This document shows, in pieces, positions 7,398 to 16,151 of a stretch of 64,000 nucleotides of DNA; positions within the stretch are counted from its first letter, which is position 1; each line of letters begins with the position of its first letter. The position numbers were made by a program, and so were the translations under genes. Source of the DNA: Pseudomonadota bacterium (GTDB lineage Bacteria > Pseudomonadota > Alphaproteobacteria > Rhizobiales > Beijerinckiaceae); NCBI GenBank assembly GCA_021813805.1, contig JAKAJL010000007.1, positions 41,882 to 105,881 on the forward strand, in the 5' to 3' direction. The notes under the pieces were generated by a model. The model ran no database searches. It was not told where the DNA came from and was given only the letters and a program-made list of their open reading frames with translations.

Positions 7398-9446
7398 ATG
7401 GACGCGTCCAATCCCTTTCTGACCGAATGGCGGACGCCCTTCGGTCTTCCCCCTTTTTCCGCCATAAGACCCGATCATTATCGCCGGGGCTTCGATGTCG
7501 CCTTGCGCGAACATGAGGCGGAAATCGCCGCAATCGCAAATGATCCGACGCCGCCGACTTTCGAAAACACCATTGAGGCCCTGGAACTGGCCGGCGAGAC
7601 CCTCACCCGCGTCGGCGCGGTGTTTTGGAATCTGGCGGGGACCGATTCCACTGAAGATCTGAGGGCCATAGAACGCGATATTTCGCCCGTTCTCGCCCGG
7701 CATTTTGCTGCGATCGCCCTCAATGAGCTTTTGTTTGCGCGTATTGCCGCCCTTTACGAAAACCGTGAGAATCTGGCGCTCAGCGGCGAACGGGCGCGGT
7801 TGCTCGACTTGACCTACAAGAGTTTCCTGCGCGCAGGGGCGCAGCTGACCGGCGCGGACCGCGCGCTTTTCGCGGAGATGGCGGAGCAACTGGCCGAACT
7901 GGAAATGAAATTCGCGCAAAATGTCCTCGCCGATGAAGAAAATTATGTCATGGCGCTGGAAGAAGCCGATCTTGCCGGTCTGTCTGACGCGGCTAAGGCG
8001 AGCGCCGCCCAGATCGCGCAGGACCGCAATGTGCCGGGCGCCTTCGCCCTGACGCTGTCGCGCTCGAGCGTCGAGCCTTTTCTGAGCTATGGCGAGCGAC
8101 GTGACCTGCGCGAGCAATTGTTCAATGCCTGGATCGCGCGCGGCGAGCATGCAGGCGATACGGACAACCGCAGCATCATTGCCGATATTCTGGACCTTCG
8201 CCGACGCCGCGCGCAATTGCTGGGGCACCGGACTTTCGCCGATTACAAGCTGGAGCCGACCATGGCGGGCTCGCCTTCGGCCGCGCTCGATCTGCTGGAC
8301 AAGGTCTGGGCTCCGGCCCGCGGCCGCGCCGGCGAAGAACGCGCGGCGCTCCAACAGGTCGCCGACGCCGAAGGCGCCAATTTCAGGATCGCGGCGCATG
8401 ACTGGCGATTTTACGCGGAAAAGCTGCGGTTGCGCGACTATGACCTGGACCAGAGCGCGCTCTCGGCCTTCTTCCAGCTCGAAAACATGATCGCGGCGGC
8501 CTTTTATTGCGCGGAGCGGCTTTTTGGACTGCATTTCATGCCGCGCCCCGATTTGCCGGCCTATCACACGGATGTTCGCGTCTTTGAGGTTCTGGACCGC
8601 GATGGCCGGCATCTTGCGATTTTCATGGGCGATTATTACGCCCGGACGGGCAAGAGATCCGGCGCATGGATGTCGAATTTTCGCGGTCAGCGGAAATTGG
8701 GCGGCGAAATGCGGCCGATCGTCGTCAATGTCATGAATTTTTCCAAGCCATCGCCGGGCAGCCCCGCCTTGCTCTCGCTGTCGGAAGTGACGACCTTGTT
8801 CCATGAATTCGGCCACGCGCTTCATGGAATGCTGTCCAACGTGGTTTATCCATCGATCAGCGGCACGGCGACGCCGACCGATTTTGTCGAATTGCCCTCC
8901 CAGCTCTATGAACATTGGGCGCTCCGTCCGGAAATCCTGCAGAAATTCGCTCTTCATCACGAGACGGGCGCGCCGATCCCTCAGGATTTGATCGATCGCG
9001 TGATCGCCGCGCGCCATTTCAATCAGGGTTTCGCCACGGTCGAATATTGCGGTTCGGCCTATGTCGATTTCCTTCTCCATTCTCGACTCGACGCGCCGCG
9101 AGACGTGGTCGGCGCCGAAAGGGAAATCCTTCTCGACATTGGCATGCCTCGGGAAATCGCCATGCGACACCGCAGCCCGCATTTTTCTCACATCTTCGCC
9201 GGTGACGCCTATGCGGCCGGCTATTACAGCTATTTATGGTCCGAAGCCCTCGACGCTGACGGATTTGCCGCTTTTGAGGAGGCAGGCGATATATTCGATC
9301 CCGCGATCGCCAAACGCCTGCATGATTTCGTCTATTCCGCGGGCAACCAGCGCGATCCCAACGAGGCATACCGCCTGTTTCGAGGGCGCAAACCCGAGTT
9401 CGACGCGCTGCTGCGAAAGAAGGGCTTGGCGCGCGTGCAGGCATAA
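7398..9446 (+). CDS. M3-family zinc oligopeptidase (peptidyl-dipeptidase Dcp / oligopeptidase A type)
   Basis: The zinc-metallopeptidase motif HEFGHALH is at about residues 469–476 of a 682-residue protein, and the N-terminus has the family start NPFLTEW…TPFGLPPF. These enzymes clear short peptides in the cytoplasm or periplasm; no signal peptide is visible, so cytoplasmic is likelier. The open frame reaches a TTG at 7338 that overlaps hemJ. I choose the ATG at 7398 because the family's conserved N-terminus begins there. The sequence does not separate Dcp from oligopeptidase A confidently. A 642-aa antisense frame covers much of this gene and is a shadow. Confidence 0.9.
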   Translation: MDASNPFLTEWRTPFGLPPFSAIRPDHYRRGFDVALREHEAEIAAIANDPTPPTFENTIEALELAGETLTRVGAVFWNLAGTDSTEDLRAIERDISPVLARHFAAIALNELLFARIAALYENRENLALSGERARLLDLTYKSFLRAGAQLTGADRALFAEMAEQLAELEMKFAQNVLADEENYVMALEEADLAGLSDAAKASAAQIAQDRNVPGAFALTLSRSSVEPFLSYGERRDLREQLFNAWIARGEHAGDTDNRSIIADILDLRRRRAQLLGHRTFADYKLEPTMAGSPSAALDLLDKVWAPARGRAGEERAALQQVADAEGANFRIAAHDWRFYAEKLRLRDYDLDQSALSAFFQLENMIAAAFYCAERLFGLHFMPRPDLPAYHTDVRVFEVLDRDGRHLAIFMGDYYARTGKRSGAWMSNFRGQRKLGGEMRPIVVNVMNFSKPSPGSPALLSLSEVTTLFHEFGHALHGMLSNVVYPSISGTATPTDFVELPSQLYEHWALRPEILQKFALHHETGAPIPQDLIDRVIAARHFNQGFATVEYCGSAYVDFLLHSRLDAPRDVVGAEREILLDIGMPREIAMRHRSPHFSHIFAGDAYAAGYYSYLWSEALDADGFAAFEEAGDIFDPAIAKRLHDFVYSAGNQRDPNEAYRLFRGRKPEFDALLRKKGLARVQA

Positions 9447-9530
9447 GCATATTGCGCTGCGGAAAAAGGGCTGGCGATGAAGCGCTCCTTGCTTGCAAAC
9501 GCCGTGGTTGGGCCGGATCAGGAGTCACGA

Positions 9531-11201
9531 ATGACGCAGACTGCGCAAACGATTCCCATGGAGCAATTTTTCGAGCTCGGCCGGCAGGCGGTTGGCGCTA
9601 TCGAAGCCCTTTACGAAGAGGCCGTTGCAAGCGTTCGCGCGAAAGTCATCGAAAATGGCAAATTGTCCAACGTCGCGATCGAACGGGAGCAGCACGCGGC
9701 GCATGGTCTTGCCTGGTTCGCCACCTATGTCGAATCGATACGTGAAGCTCTGGCCTATGCCGAGCGCATGCGGGCTGAGGGGCGTTACGGGGAAACCGAG
9801 GACCTGCTGACCCGGATCGGCCTTGGCGAATATCTCGCCCAGATCTTTGGCGGCATCTCGATGAGCCAGGGCGAAATCGTTCGTCTCGGCGATTTCGGCT
9901 TGAGCCCGGAGACGATTGCGCTCAAGCGATCGAAAGCGATCGAAAGTCTGATCGCCGCCGGAAATACAGCTCCGAATCGCGCGAGGCTGGTCGATCTCAT
10001 CGATCACGCCGCGGCTTCGGCAACCATCGGTTCACCGGGTCTCGATGAGACTATGGAGGCGATTCGGGAGGAAATTCGTAAATATGCCGAAGCCGAAGTC
10101 GTTCCCCACGCTCATGAATGGCATTTGAAAAATGCTTATATCCCCTTGGAAATCGTCAAGGGGCTTGCGGATCTCGGCGTTTTCGGCCTGACCATCCCGG
10201 AGGAATATGGCGGCTCGGGGCTGGGAAAGGTCGCCATGTGCGTGGTGACCGAAGAGCTTTCGCGCGCCTATATCGGCGTCGGTTCGCTTGGCACGCGCTC
10301 GGAAATCGCCGGCGAACTGATCCTTTGCGGCGGAACGCCCGAGCAGAAGGAAAAATATCTGCCGAAGATCGCATCGGGCGAAATCCTGCCGACCGCGGTC
10401 TTCACCGAGCCCAACACCGGTTCGGACCTCGCGTCGCTGCGTACGCGCGCGGCGCGGGAGGGCGACAAATATGTCGTCAATGGCAACAAGACCTGGATCA
10501 CCCATCCGGTCCGCGCCGATCTGATGACGGTTCTGACCCGCACCAATACCAACGAGCCCGGCTATAAGGGCCTGTCGATGCTGCTTGCGGAAAAGCCACG
10601 CGGCGACGACGGCAATCCCTTTCCAGCCAAGGGCATGTCCGGCGGCGAGATCGAAGTGCTCGGCTATCGCGGGATGAAGGAATATGAGATTGCCTTCGAC
10701 GGTTTCGAGGTCCCGGCGGAAAATCTGCTCGGCGGCGTCGAGGGCCAGGGCTTCAAGCAATTGATGCAGACTTTTGAAGCCGCCCGCATCCAGACCGCGG
10801 CCCGCGCGGTCGGCGTTGCGCAATGCGCCATGGAATTGGGGCTGCGTTACGCCAAGGAGCGCATCCAGTTCGGCAAGGCGCTGATTCATTTCCCGCGCGT
10901 CGCCGACAAGATCGCGATGATGGCGGTCGAAATCCATATCGCGCGCCAGATCACCTATTTCGCGGCGCGAGCCAAGGACGAGGGCAAGCGTTGCGACCTC
11001 GAGGCGGGTCAGGCCAAGCTCCTTGGCGCGCGCGTCGCCTGGGCGGCGGCGGACAATGCGCTGCAAATCCACGGCGGCAATGGCTTCGCGCTGGAATATC
11101 CGGTTTCGCGCGTCCTTTGCGACGCGCGCATTCTCAATATTTTCGAGGGCGCGGCGGAAATTCAGGCCCAGGTCATCGCGCGTCGGTTGCTGGAAAGCTG
11201 A
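9531..11201 (+). CDS. mcd: (2S)-methylsuccinyl-CoA dehydrogenase (acyl-CoA dehydrogenase with long N-terminal extension)
   Basis: The C-terminal ~400 residues are a standard FAD acyl-CoA dehydrogenase (FGLTIPEEYGGSGLG; FTEPNTGSDLASLRT; QIHGGNGFALEYPVSRVLCDARILNIFEGAAEIQ in pieces). About 170 extra residues precede them. That extension and the 556-residue length match methylsuccinyl-CoA dehydrogenase, which makes mesaconyl-CoA in the ethylmalonyl-CoA pathway, rather than ordinary ~380-residue enzymes. AGGAG sits upstream of the ATG at 9531 and decides the start against an upstream ATG at 9477. No other pathway gene is adjacent; a CitE/malyl-CoA-type gene lies at 47.2 kb. A closely related acyl-CoA dehydrogenase with another substrate cannot be excluded. 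Confidence 0.82.
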   Translation: MTQTAQTIPMEQFFELGRQAVGAIEALYEEAVASVRAKVIENGKLSNVAIEREQHAAHGLAWFATYVESIREALAYAERMRAEGRYGETEDLLTRIGLGEYLAQIFGGISMSQGEIVRLGDFGLSPETIALKRSKAIESLIAAGNTAPNRARLVDLIDHAAASATIGSPGLDETMEAIREEIRKYAEAEVVPHAHEWHLKNAYIPLEIVKGLADLGVFGLTIPEEYGGSGLGKVAMCVVTEELSRAYIGVGSLGTRSEIAGELILCGGTPEQKEKYLPKIASGEILPTAVFTEPNTGSDLASLRTRAAREGDKYVVNGNKTWITHPVRADLMTVLTRTNTNEPGYKGLSMLLAEKPRGDDGNPFPAKGMSGGEIEVLGYRGMKEYEIAFDGFEVPAENLLGGVEGQGFKQLMQTFEAARIQTAARAVGVAQCAMELGLRYAKERIQFGKALIHFPRVADKIAMMAVEIHIARQITYFAARAKDEGKRCDLEAGQAKLLGARVAWAAADNALQIHGGNGFALEYPVSRVLCDARILNIFEGAAEIQAQVIARRLLES

Positions 11202-11203
11202 GT

Positions 11204-11533
11204 TCAGTCAGACGCCGGATCGGATTGGCGATCCAGCGTGGCGCCATCAGAGTCGATCTCGCGATAGAGTTTTGAAGCATCCGAGAACGACCCGCGCCGT
11301 TGCGAAAGTCCGAGCACTTCGAGAACGCGGACGCGATGCGGGAGGGCGATTGTCACGATATCGCCCATCGAGACGGGTTTTGCCGCCTGCTGGGCGCGCC
11401 GTCCGTTGATCCGCACATAGCCGCTGGCGGCCAGTTCCGCCGCCGTCGCCCGCGTCCGTGCGACGCGGGCGTGCCAAAGCCATTTATCGAGTCTTTGGCG
11501 AGGCGCCGCCGGCTCCGTGGTCGGACCGGCCAT
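11204..11533 (-). CDS. S4-domain RNA-binding protein (Hsp15/HslR-like)
   Basis: This 109-residue protein carries an S4 RNA-binding domain (QRLDKWLWHARVARTRATAAELAASGYVRINGRR in the first half). It resembles Hsp15/HslR, which in E. coli binds stalled 50S subunits carrying nascent chains. The ATG at 11533 overlaps the stop of the upstream acetyltransferase as TGATG, so translation is probably coupled. The upstream extension of the frame is just the shadow of that gene. In Rhizobiales this small protein usually sits next to a helicase and fdxA; here fdxA is 8 kb away. It is convergent with mcd, only 2 bp from its stop. Confidence 0.8.
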   Translation of the reverse strand: MAGPTTEPAAPRQRLDKWLWHARVARTRATAAELAASGYVRINGRRAQQAAKPVSMGDIVTIALPHRVRVLEVLGLSQRRGSFSDASKLYREIDSDGATLDRQSDPASD

Positions 11534-12891
11534 CAGCGTCGCACTTTGTTCAGTAGCGCCTTGGCTTGATCGCGGAGCCAGCGCCGGAAGCGTTCGCGGC
11601 GTATGGCGCCGCGCAAGGCGGTGATCAAGTTCGGGCGGCAAGCGAGCATGATGTCGACAAAGGGCTCGCGATTGCGCCAGATATGATCGATCATCGAGTG
11701 ATTTGGAATCGCGCAGGAATCGATCCCGCTCAAGCCGGGATCTTGCAAAAGAGCGTCCGTCATGCGCAAGGTCAACAGCACCCCGGGCGAAAAGGCCGAA
11801 AATTCTTCGTCATAGGCCGTTTTCCAGAAATAGGCCCGATCGGCGTCCCGCAGCAGTATATTGCTGGCGATGACGCGTTCGCCGCACGCCATCCAATAGA
11901 TTTGGCATCGTCCTTCCTGCGCCATGCCTCGCAGCATCGCGCGCGCGAAGACCGCGCGTTCAGGTCGCGCGAGCAGGGCGCCTCCTTTCCTGCCTTTCCA
12001 CCCTTTGACTTCGAGGGCGAGGAAGGACTCTATGTGCTGGTTCAACGCCTCGCGCGTTTCCGCGACCCCAAAGGAGATGTCGCCCTTTTCATAAAGGCGT
12101 CGTGAAAGGCGCCTCAGTTCTTTTCGTTTCTTGGATGAAAATGAATCCGTCGCGAGCCGACCAGCCTCGGTCGCGTCAACCACGGCGCGCCGATATTCGG
12201 CAACTTGCGCGACAGCGAGGCCAGTTCTCGCCGCGAAGGACGTGACGAGCGAAAACAAGGGTCCCCGGCTTGGGACCATGGTGAGCGACAGAATGGGAGC
12301 GGCTCCCCCCTCCGAGCGCAGATGGCTCACGATAGCGTCCAGGCACGCGGCGGCTTCCGCGCGGTCAAGCAATGGCGCGCCATGGCAACAATATTCGTGT
12401 CGCCAGGTTTCGTACGGTTCCTTCGGCGCTGCCGGCGTCATGACAGGCCATAGCGCCATGAGGCGCTCGCTCTTCCCGGTCGCCGCTTTTCTCCACGCCA
12501 GAAGGAAACGCAAATTCCGGGGACGCCGCGCATGTTGAAGAAAGGGGAGCGCGAAGTCCGGCTGCCAAAAAACATTGCGCTCGAGCGCTCGCCCGGCGAG
12601 GTCGCTCCATTCGGCTGCATGCCGACGCAAATTTCCGAATCCGATCATCTCTACGCGAAGCGGGCTTGACGCCGCCGCGGGGTCGATCGAGTCGGCCAGA
12701 GCGTCTTCCTCGGCCCACGCTGGATCAGCGAGCAGACCGTCAAGCCGCATCGTTAGCCAGGCTGCTTCGAGTTCGAAAAATTGTGTCACTCCTGACCTGC
12801 CCCGGTTCGCGGAGGCGCCCCAAAACGGGATCGCTGGACCCATATTGGGGCGATTCTCCGCGGGCGCTCTGAGATGACCGTTGTCAATCAA
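11533..12891 (-). CDS. CelD/FemAB-like GNAT-superfamily acyltransferase
   Basis: The long frame gives 452 residues, though a shorter start at Met48 (MRLDGLLADPAW) is possible. The C-terminal half has the BioF2-like/CelD acetyltransferase fold (Acetyltransf_6): FSSKKRKELRRLSRRLYEKG, then KGWKGRKGGALL, a YFWKTAYDEEFSAFSPG segment and the closing IPNHSMIDHIWRNREPF. Relatives occur in polysaccharide or cellulose clusters in rhizobia and are thought to acylate sugars or peptides, but the substrate here is unknown. No exopolysaccharide genes are nearby. It is translationally coupled to the S4 protein downstream. Confidence 0.78.
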   Translation of the reverse strand: MIDNGHLRAPAENRPNMGPAIPFWGASANRGRSGVTQFFELEAAWLTMRLDGLLADPAWAEEDALADSIDPAAASSPLRVEMIGFGNLRRHAAEWSDLAGRALERNVFWQPDFALPFLQHARRPRNLRFLLAWRKAATGKSERLMALWPVMTPAAPKEPYETWRHEYCCHGAPLLDRAEAAACLDAIVSHLRSEGGAAPILSLTMVPSRGPLFSLVTSFAARTGLAVAQVAEYRRAVVDATEAGRLATDSFSSKKRKELRRLSRRLYEKGDISFGVAETREALNQHIESFLALEVKGWKGRKGGALLARPERAVFARAMLRGMAQEGRCQIYWMACGERVIASNILLRDADRAYFWKTAYDEEFSAFSPGVLLTLRMTDALLQDPGLSGIDSCAIPNHSMIDHIWRNREPFVDIMLACRPNLITALRGAIRRERFRRWLRDQAKALLNKVRR

Positions 12892-12909
12892 TCTTGGCGC
12901 CAGTCGCGA

Positions 12910-14061
12910 TCAGGCGAGCAATCCGCTCCTGCCAGGGGTCAATGGACTCTCGGTCAGCGCTTGCGCGTCGGCGCGGTCAATGCCGGGATCGCCCGCGAAG
13001 GCCTCGTAAAGCCCCTGAACGAATTGCGCGCTCATCTGGTTGACGATGAACACGATCCTGGTCCGATGGTCGGCGTCCGGCCAGGCGTCGAGACGCAGAG
13101 GCGGATGAAAGACATGCTGCACGCCATGAATGACCAATGGCCGAACCGGGTCGTCGGCCAAAGCGATGATTCCCTTGACCCGGAGCAAATTTGGCCCATG
13201 GGCGTTGCGCAGGATTTCCAGGAATAGGTCGCAGGATGAGGGCGACAGGGGCTTTTCGCCGACCAGAACGAAGGCGCGGATCGATTCGCCGTGACGATTG
13301 ACGTCGTGATCGTGGTGGTGTCCCGACTCCTGGCCGTGACCGTGGCGCGGGGCGGCCAAAGCTTCGACATTGAGCCAGCGCGCGACATCCGGGGTTTTGG
13401 TCTCCGGATCATAGAGGCCGAGTCCGAGGAGATGATCGGCGTCGAGCAGGTTCGAATCGTCGAGACGACGGGCGCTTGGGTTGATCCGTTCGAGTCGTCT
13501 GAGGAGGCGCGTAAAGGCCTGTTTTTCCTCATCATATTGAATCAGATCGATTTTTGAAAACACGAGAAGATCGGCCGTGGCCGCCTGACGCATGGATTCG
13601 GGATGAGCGTCGAGCGTCGCGTCGCCGTTGATCGCGTCCAGAACCGTAACCACGCCGTCGAGCCGGAAGCGCATCAGCAGGTAGGGATGGCTCATCAATG
13701 TGTGAAGGATCGGCGCTGGATCGGCCAATCCCGTCGTCTCGATCAGGAGCCGATCGAAGGGCGGAATCCGTCCGCTGTCGAGGCGGCGGAGCAGGTTTTC
13801 CAGGGCGTCGATCAGGTCGCCGCGCAGGGTGCAGCAGAGGCAGCCGGAAGCCATCATGACCATGTCGCCATCGATTTTCTCGACGAATAGATGGTCGAGT
13901 CCAATTTCGCCGAATTCATTGATGAGAACCACGGATCGCGCCAGCGCCGGGTCGCGCAGGAGGCGGTTCAGCACAGTTGTCTTGCCGGCCCCGAGAAACC
14001 CCGTAAGGATCGTCACGGGTATGGGTGGCGGCGGGCGCCGCTCGGAAGGCGAGGCGCTCAA
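12910..14061 (-). CDS. COG0523 metallochaperone GTPase (CobW/YjiA/ZigA family)
   Basis: This 383-residue P-loop GTPase has Walker A GFLGAGKTT (about residues 21–29), the metal-binding signature GCLCC within MMASGCLCCTLRGD, and the base-recognition variant FSKIDL. A His-rich loop (GHGQESGHHHDHDVNRHGE) sits between the GTPase and the C-terminal CobW_C domain. Members insert or traffic zinc, cobalt or iron. cobS and cobT are 3–6 kb away, so a cobalamin link is conceivable, but the gene is not in that transcription unit and zinc chaperone is equally likely. Its ATG overlaps the stop of the upstream D,D-carboxypeptidase by 4 bp. Confidence 0.88.
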   Translation of the reverse strand: MSASPSERRPPPPIPVTILTGFLGAGKTTVLNRLLRDPALARSVVLINEFGEIGLDHLFVEKIDGDMVMMASGCLCCTLRGDLIDALENLLRRLDSGRIPPFDRLLIETTGLADPAPILHTLMSHPYLLMRFRLDGVVTVLDAINGDATLDAHPESMRQAATADLLVFSKIDLIQYDEEKQAFTRLLRRLERINPSARRLDDSNLLDADHLLGLGLYDPETKTPDVARWLNVEALAAPRHGHGQESGHHHDHDVNRHGESIRAFVLVGEKPLSPSSCDLFLEILRNAHGPNLLRVKGIIALADDPVRPLVIHGVQHVFHPPLRLDAWPDADHRTRIVFIVNQMSAQFVQGLYEAFAGDPGIDRADAQALTESPLTPGRSGLLA

Positions 14062-15557
14062 TTTCCGGTCGCCTGACTCGTGGCCGCCGAGCCCGCGCGG
14101 TGAGCGCTTTTGGCCGACTTTTTCGATTTCGATGGCGTTGCGCGTTTGGTTTGCGTCGTGGAGCCAGCAGCCTTTTTCGTGTCGGCCTTGGTGGCTGACG
14201 ATTTCTTGGCGGCGGCTTTTTGGGCGCCCGTCTTCTTAGCGGTTTTGGCCTTCATTTTCGCCGGTTCGGCCTGTCTCGCGGCATGCTGCTTTTTAGCGCC
14301 GCGATGCATGGGAAGGGCCTTGGGGTCCGGTTGCAGCGGGGCCGGCGCGGCCTGTTGAGGCTGCGGCGTGGTGTAGGCGATGGCCCCGATCGGCGTATCG
14401 GCGGGACGAGGGCCGGCGATCGGGCCCTGATATCCGGGCGCCTCGCCGACATAAACGGGCGTTGGATCGAACACCGGGCGCGGCAGAGCGGCGATCGCCG
14501 CTCCTTGTTTGGGAATGGGCGGCGTCCCGGCAGGCGCGGCCTGGATCGGGCTGTTGAAATCCTCGCTTTCAGCTTCGAGTACGGCCTTGGGGCTCCGTCC
14601 GCCGCAAATTTCCGGGTGCATGTCGGGGGGGGCGCCGCTGGCCGACGCCAGTTCGGTAGCCGATTCGCCGAGCTGCGAGGCGGCAAAGGCGCGGTCGAGC
14701 AGGTCCGCGGCGTGCGCCGTGCGGATCTTGGCGGTTAGGTCGCCCATGATCACGACGATGACCTTCCGTCCGCCTCGGCTCGCGCTCGCCACCAGATTGA
14801 AGCCCGCGGCGCAGGTGAAGCCGGTTTTCATCCCGTCGGCGCCAGGATAGCGTCCAAGCAAGCCATTATGGTTGGGGATCACCTGATCGTTCAGTTTCAT
14901 CGCGCCGATGTCGAAAAGCCCGGCATACTCCGGGAAATTCAGCAGCAACGCGCGGCCCAGGATCGCCATGTCGCGTGGCGAACTGTAATGGTTGGGGTCG
15001 GGCAAACCGTTGGGATTCATGAAATGCGACTCGCGCATGCCCAATTTGGCCGCGGTCTGGTTCATTTCGTCGGCGAAAGCCTCGACCGAGCCGGACACGC
15101 CTTCCGCGACGGTGACCGCCAGATCATTGGCCGATTTCACCATCAGCATTTTCAGGGCATTGTCCAAGGTGACCAGCGAACCGGGGGCGAAACCCATTTT
15201 GGACGGCTTCATTCTGGCCGCCCGCGCGGAAACGATCAGGGGCGTATTCAACGACAGGCGCCCTTGCTGGACCGCTTGGAGCGCGACATAGACGGTCATC
15301 AGTTTGGTGACGGAGGCGGGATACCAGGCGTGCGTGGGGTTGCGGGCCTCGATGATCCGACCCGTCGGGACATCGATCGAAATATAGGGTGGAGGTGTGT
15401 AATGAACGGTCGCCACAGCGGCATGGGCATGGGCGTGGGCTTTCGCATGTTTGTGGCGCGCCTGAGCGACGCCGATATAGCCGCCACTCGCCATATATAG
15501 GGCGGCGAGCACGGCGCCTGTGGGCAACCGGAATCGATGCGGTATGAAAAACATCAT
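14058..15557 (-). CDS. D-alanyl-D-alanine carboxypeptidase (S11 family) with long basic C-terminal tail
   Basis: After a signal peptide (MMFFIPHRFRLPTGAVLAAL…VAQA) and a His/Ala-rich stretch comes the S11 penicillin-binding fold: SVTK (catalytic Ser), SAN and KTG motifs in the usual order. It trims the terminal D-Ala of peptidoglycan stem peptides in the periplasm. The last ~180 residues are not catalytic: a Pro/Ala-rich linker ends in about 85 residues very rich in Lys and Ala, like a histone H1 tail, where many relatives carry a SPOR domain. The start at 15557 (Met-Met) fits the signal peptide; the frame runs on to 15641 but encodes nothing signal-like there. Length is 499 residues. Confidence 0.88.
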   Translation of the reverse strand: MMFFIPHRFRLPTGAVLAALYMASGGYIGVAQARHKHAKAHAHAHAAVATVHYTPPPYISIDVPTGRIIEARNPTHAWYPASVTKLMTVYVALQAVQQGRLSLNTPLIVSARAARMKPSKMGFAPGSLVTLDNALKMLMVKSANDLAVTVAEGVSGSVEAFADEMNQTAAKLGMRESHFMNPNGLPDPNHYSSPRDMAILGRALLLNFPEYAGLFDIGAMKLNDQVIPNHNGLLGRYPGADGMKTGFTCAAGFNLVASASRGGRKVIVVIMGDLTAKIRTAHAADLLDRAFAASQLGESATELASASGAPPDMHPEICGGRSPKAVLEAESEDFNSPIQAAPAGTPPIPKQGAAIAALPRPVFDPTPVYVGEAPGYQGPIAGPRPADTPIGAIAYTTPQPQQAAPAPLQPDPKALPMHRGAKKQHAARQAEPAKMKAKTAKKTGAQKAAAKKSSATKADTKKAAGSTTQTKRATPSKSKKSAKSAHRAGSAATSQATGN

Positions 15558-15730
15558 CGTCTCTGCGCATTTGGCCAGGCGCGCCCGGCTCAGGTTGCAA
15601 TAGGGGGCGAATGAGCAAAGGCTCCCGATCGACATTCCCACTGGAGCGTGACAGACAAGCTGCGCCGAAGCTGATCACATTTCCACGGTCATTCGACGCC
15701 GCTTCCCGTGACCATGGCTTTGAGACGCTT

Positions 15731-16048
15731 TTATGTCCACGCCCGGGATTTCATCTCGCCCGGCGCCTTGAGGTCCAACGCCAAAGCGTGGACGCCGCCG
15801 GCGATTTCGTCGGCCAGGACCGCATTGACCGCCCGGTGGCGGTCAACGCGGCTCAATCCGTCGAATTTGGCTGAAACGATTCTCACACGGAAATGAGTCT
15901 CACCGCCATGCCCGGCGCCGCCGGCATGACCCGCATGGCCGGCGTGACTGTCCGATTCGTCGATGACGGCCAAGAACTCAGGCGCGAAAGCGGCGGCAAG
16001 CTTGCCTTCCATCTTTTCGCGGACCGTGGGTTTTTTCTCTGATTCCAT
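15731..16048 (-). CDS. bolA: BolA-family protein
   Basis: This 105-residue BolA protein begins MESEKKPTVREKMEGKLAAA and has the family core ETHFRVRIVSAKFDGLSRVDRHRAVN in its second half. BolA proteins pair with monothiol glutaredoxins in iron–sulfur handling and iron sensing. The ATG at 16048 has a strong AAGGAGAA about 10 bases upstream, which excludes the longer frame to 16201. The loop before the conserved core is an expanded His/Gly/Ala run (HAGHAGHAGGAGHGG) that could bind metal. It is divergent from the J-domain gene, the normal arrangement in Rhizobiales. Confidence 0.9.
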   Translation of the reverse strand: MESEKKPTVREKMEGKLAAAFAPEFLAVIDESDSHAGHAGHAGGAGHGGETHFRVRIVSAKFDGLSRVDRHRAVNAVLADEIAGGVHALALDLKAPGEMKSRAWT

Positions 16049-16151
16049 AAAGCGTTCTCCTTGAGCGCCGGGCTGGGGCCGGGCGCCGCCAAGGCGATTA
16101 ATCTCGCGCTCGTCCTTGCCCATAATCTCCATCAACCCTATTCTTGATCCC

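Noticed and set aside
7263..9191. A 642-residue minus-strand open frame
   Set aside because: It is antisense to the M3 peptidase, whose HEFGH motif and family length are clear; the antisense product resembles nothing.
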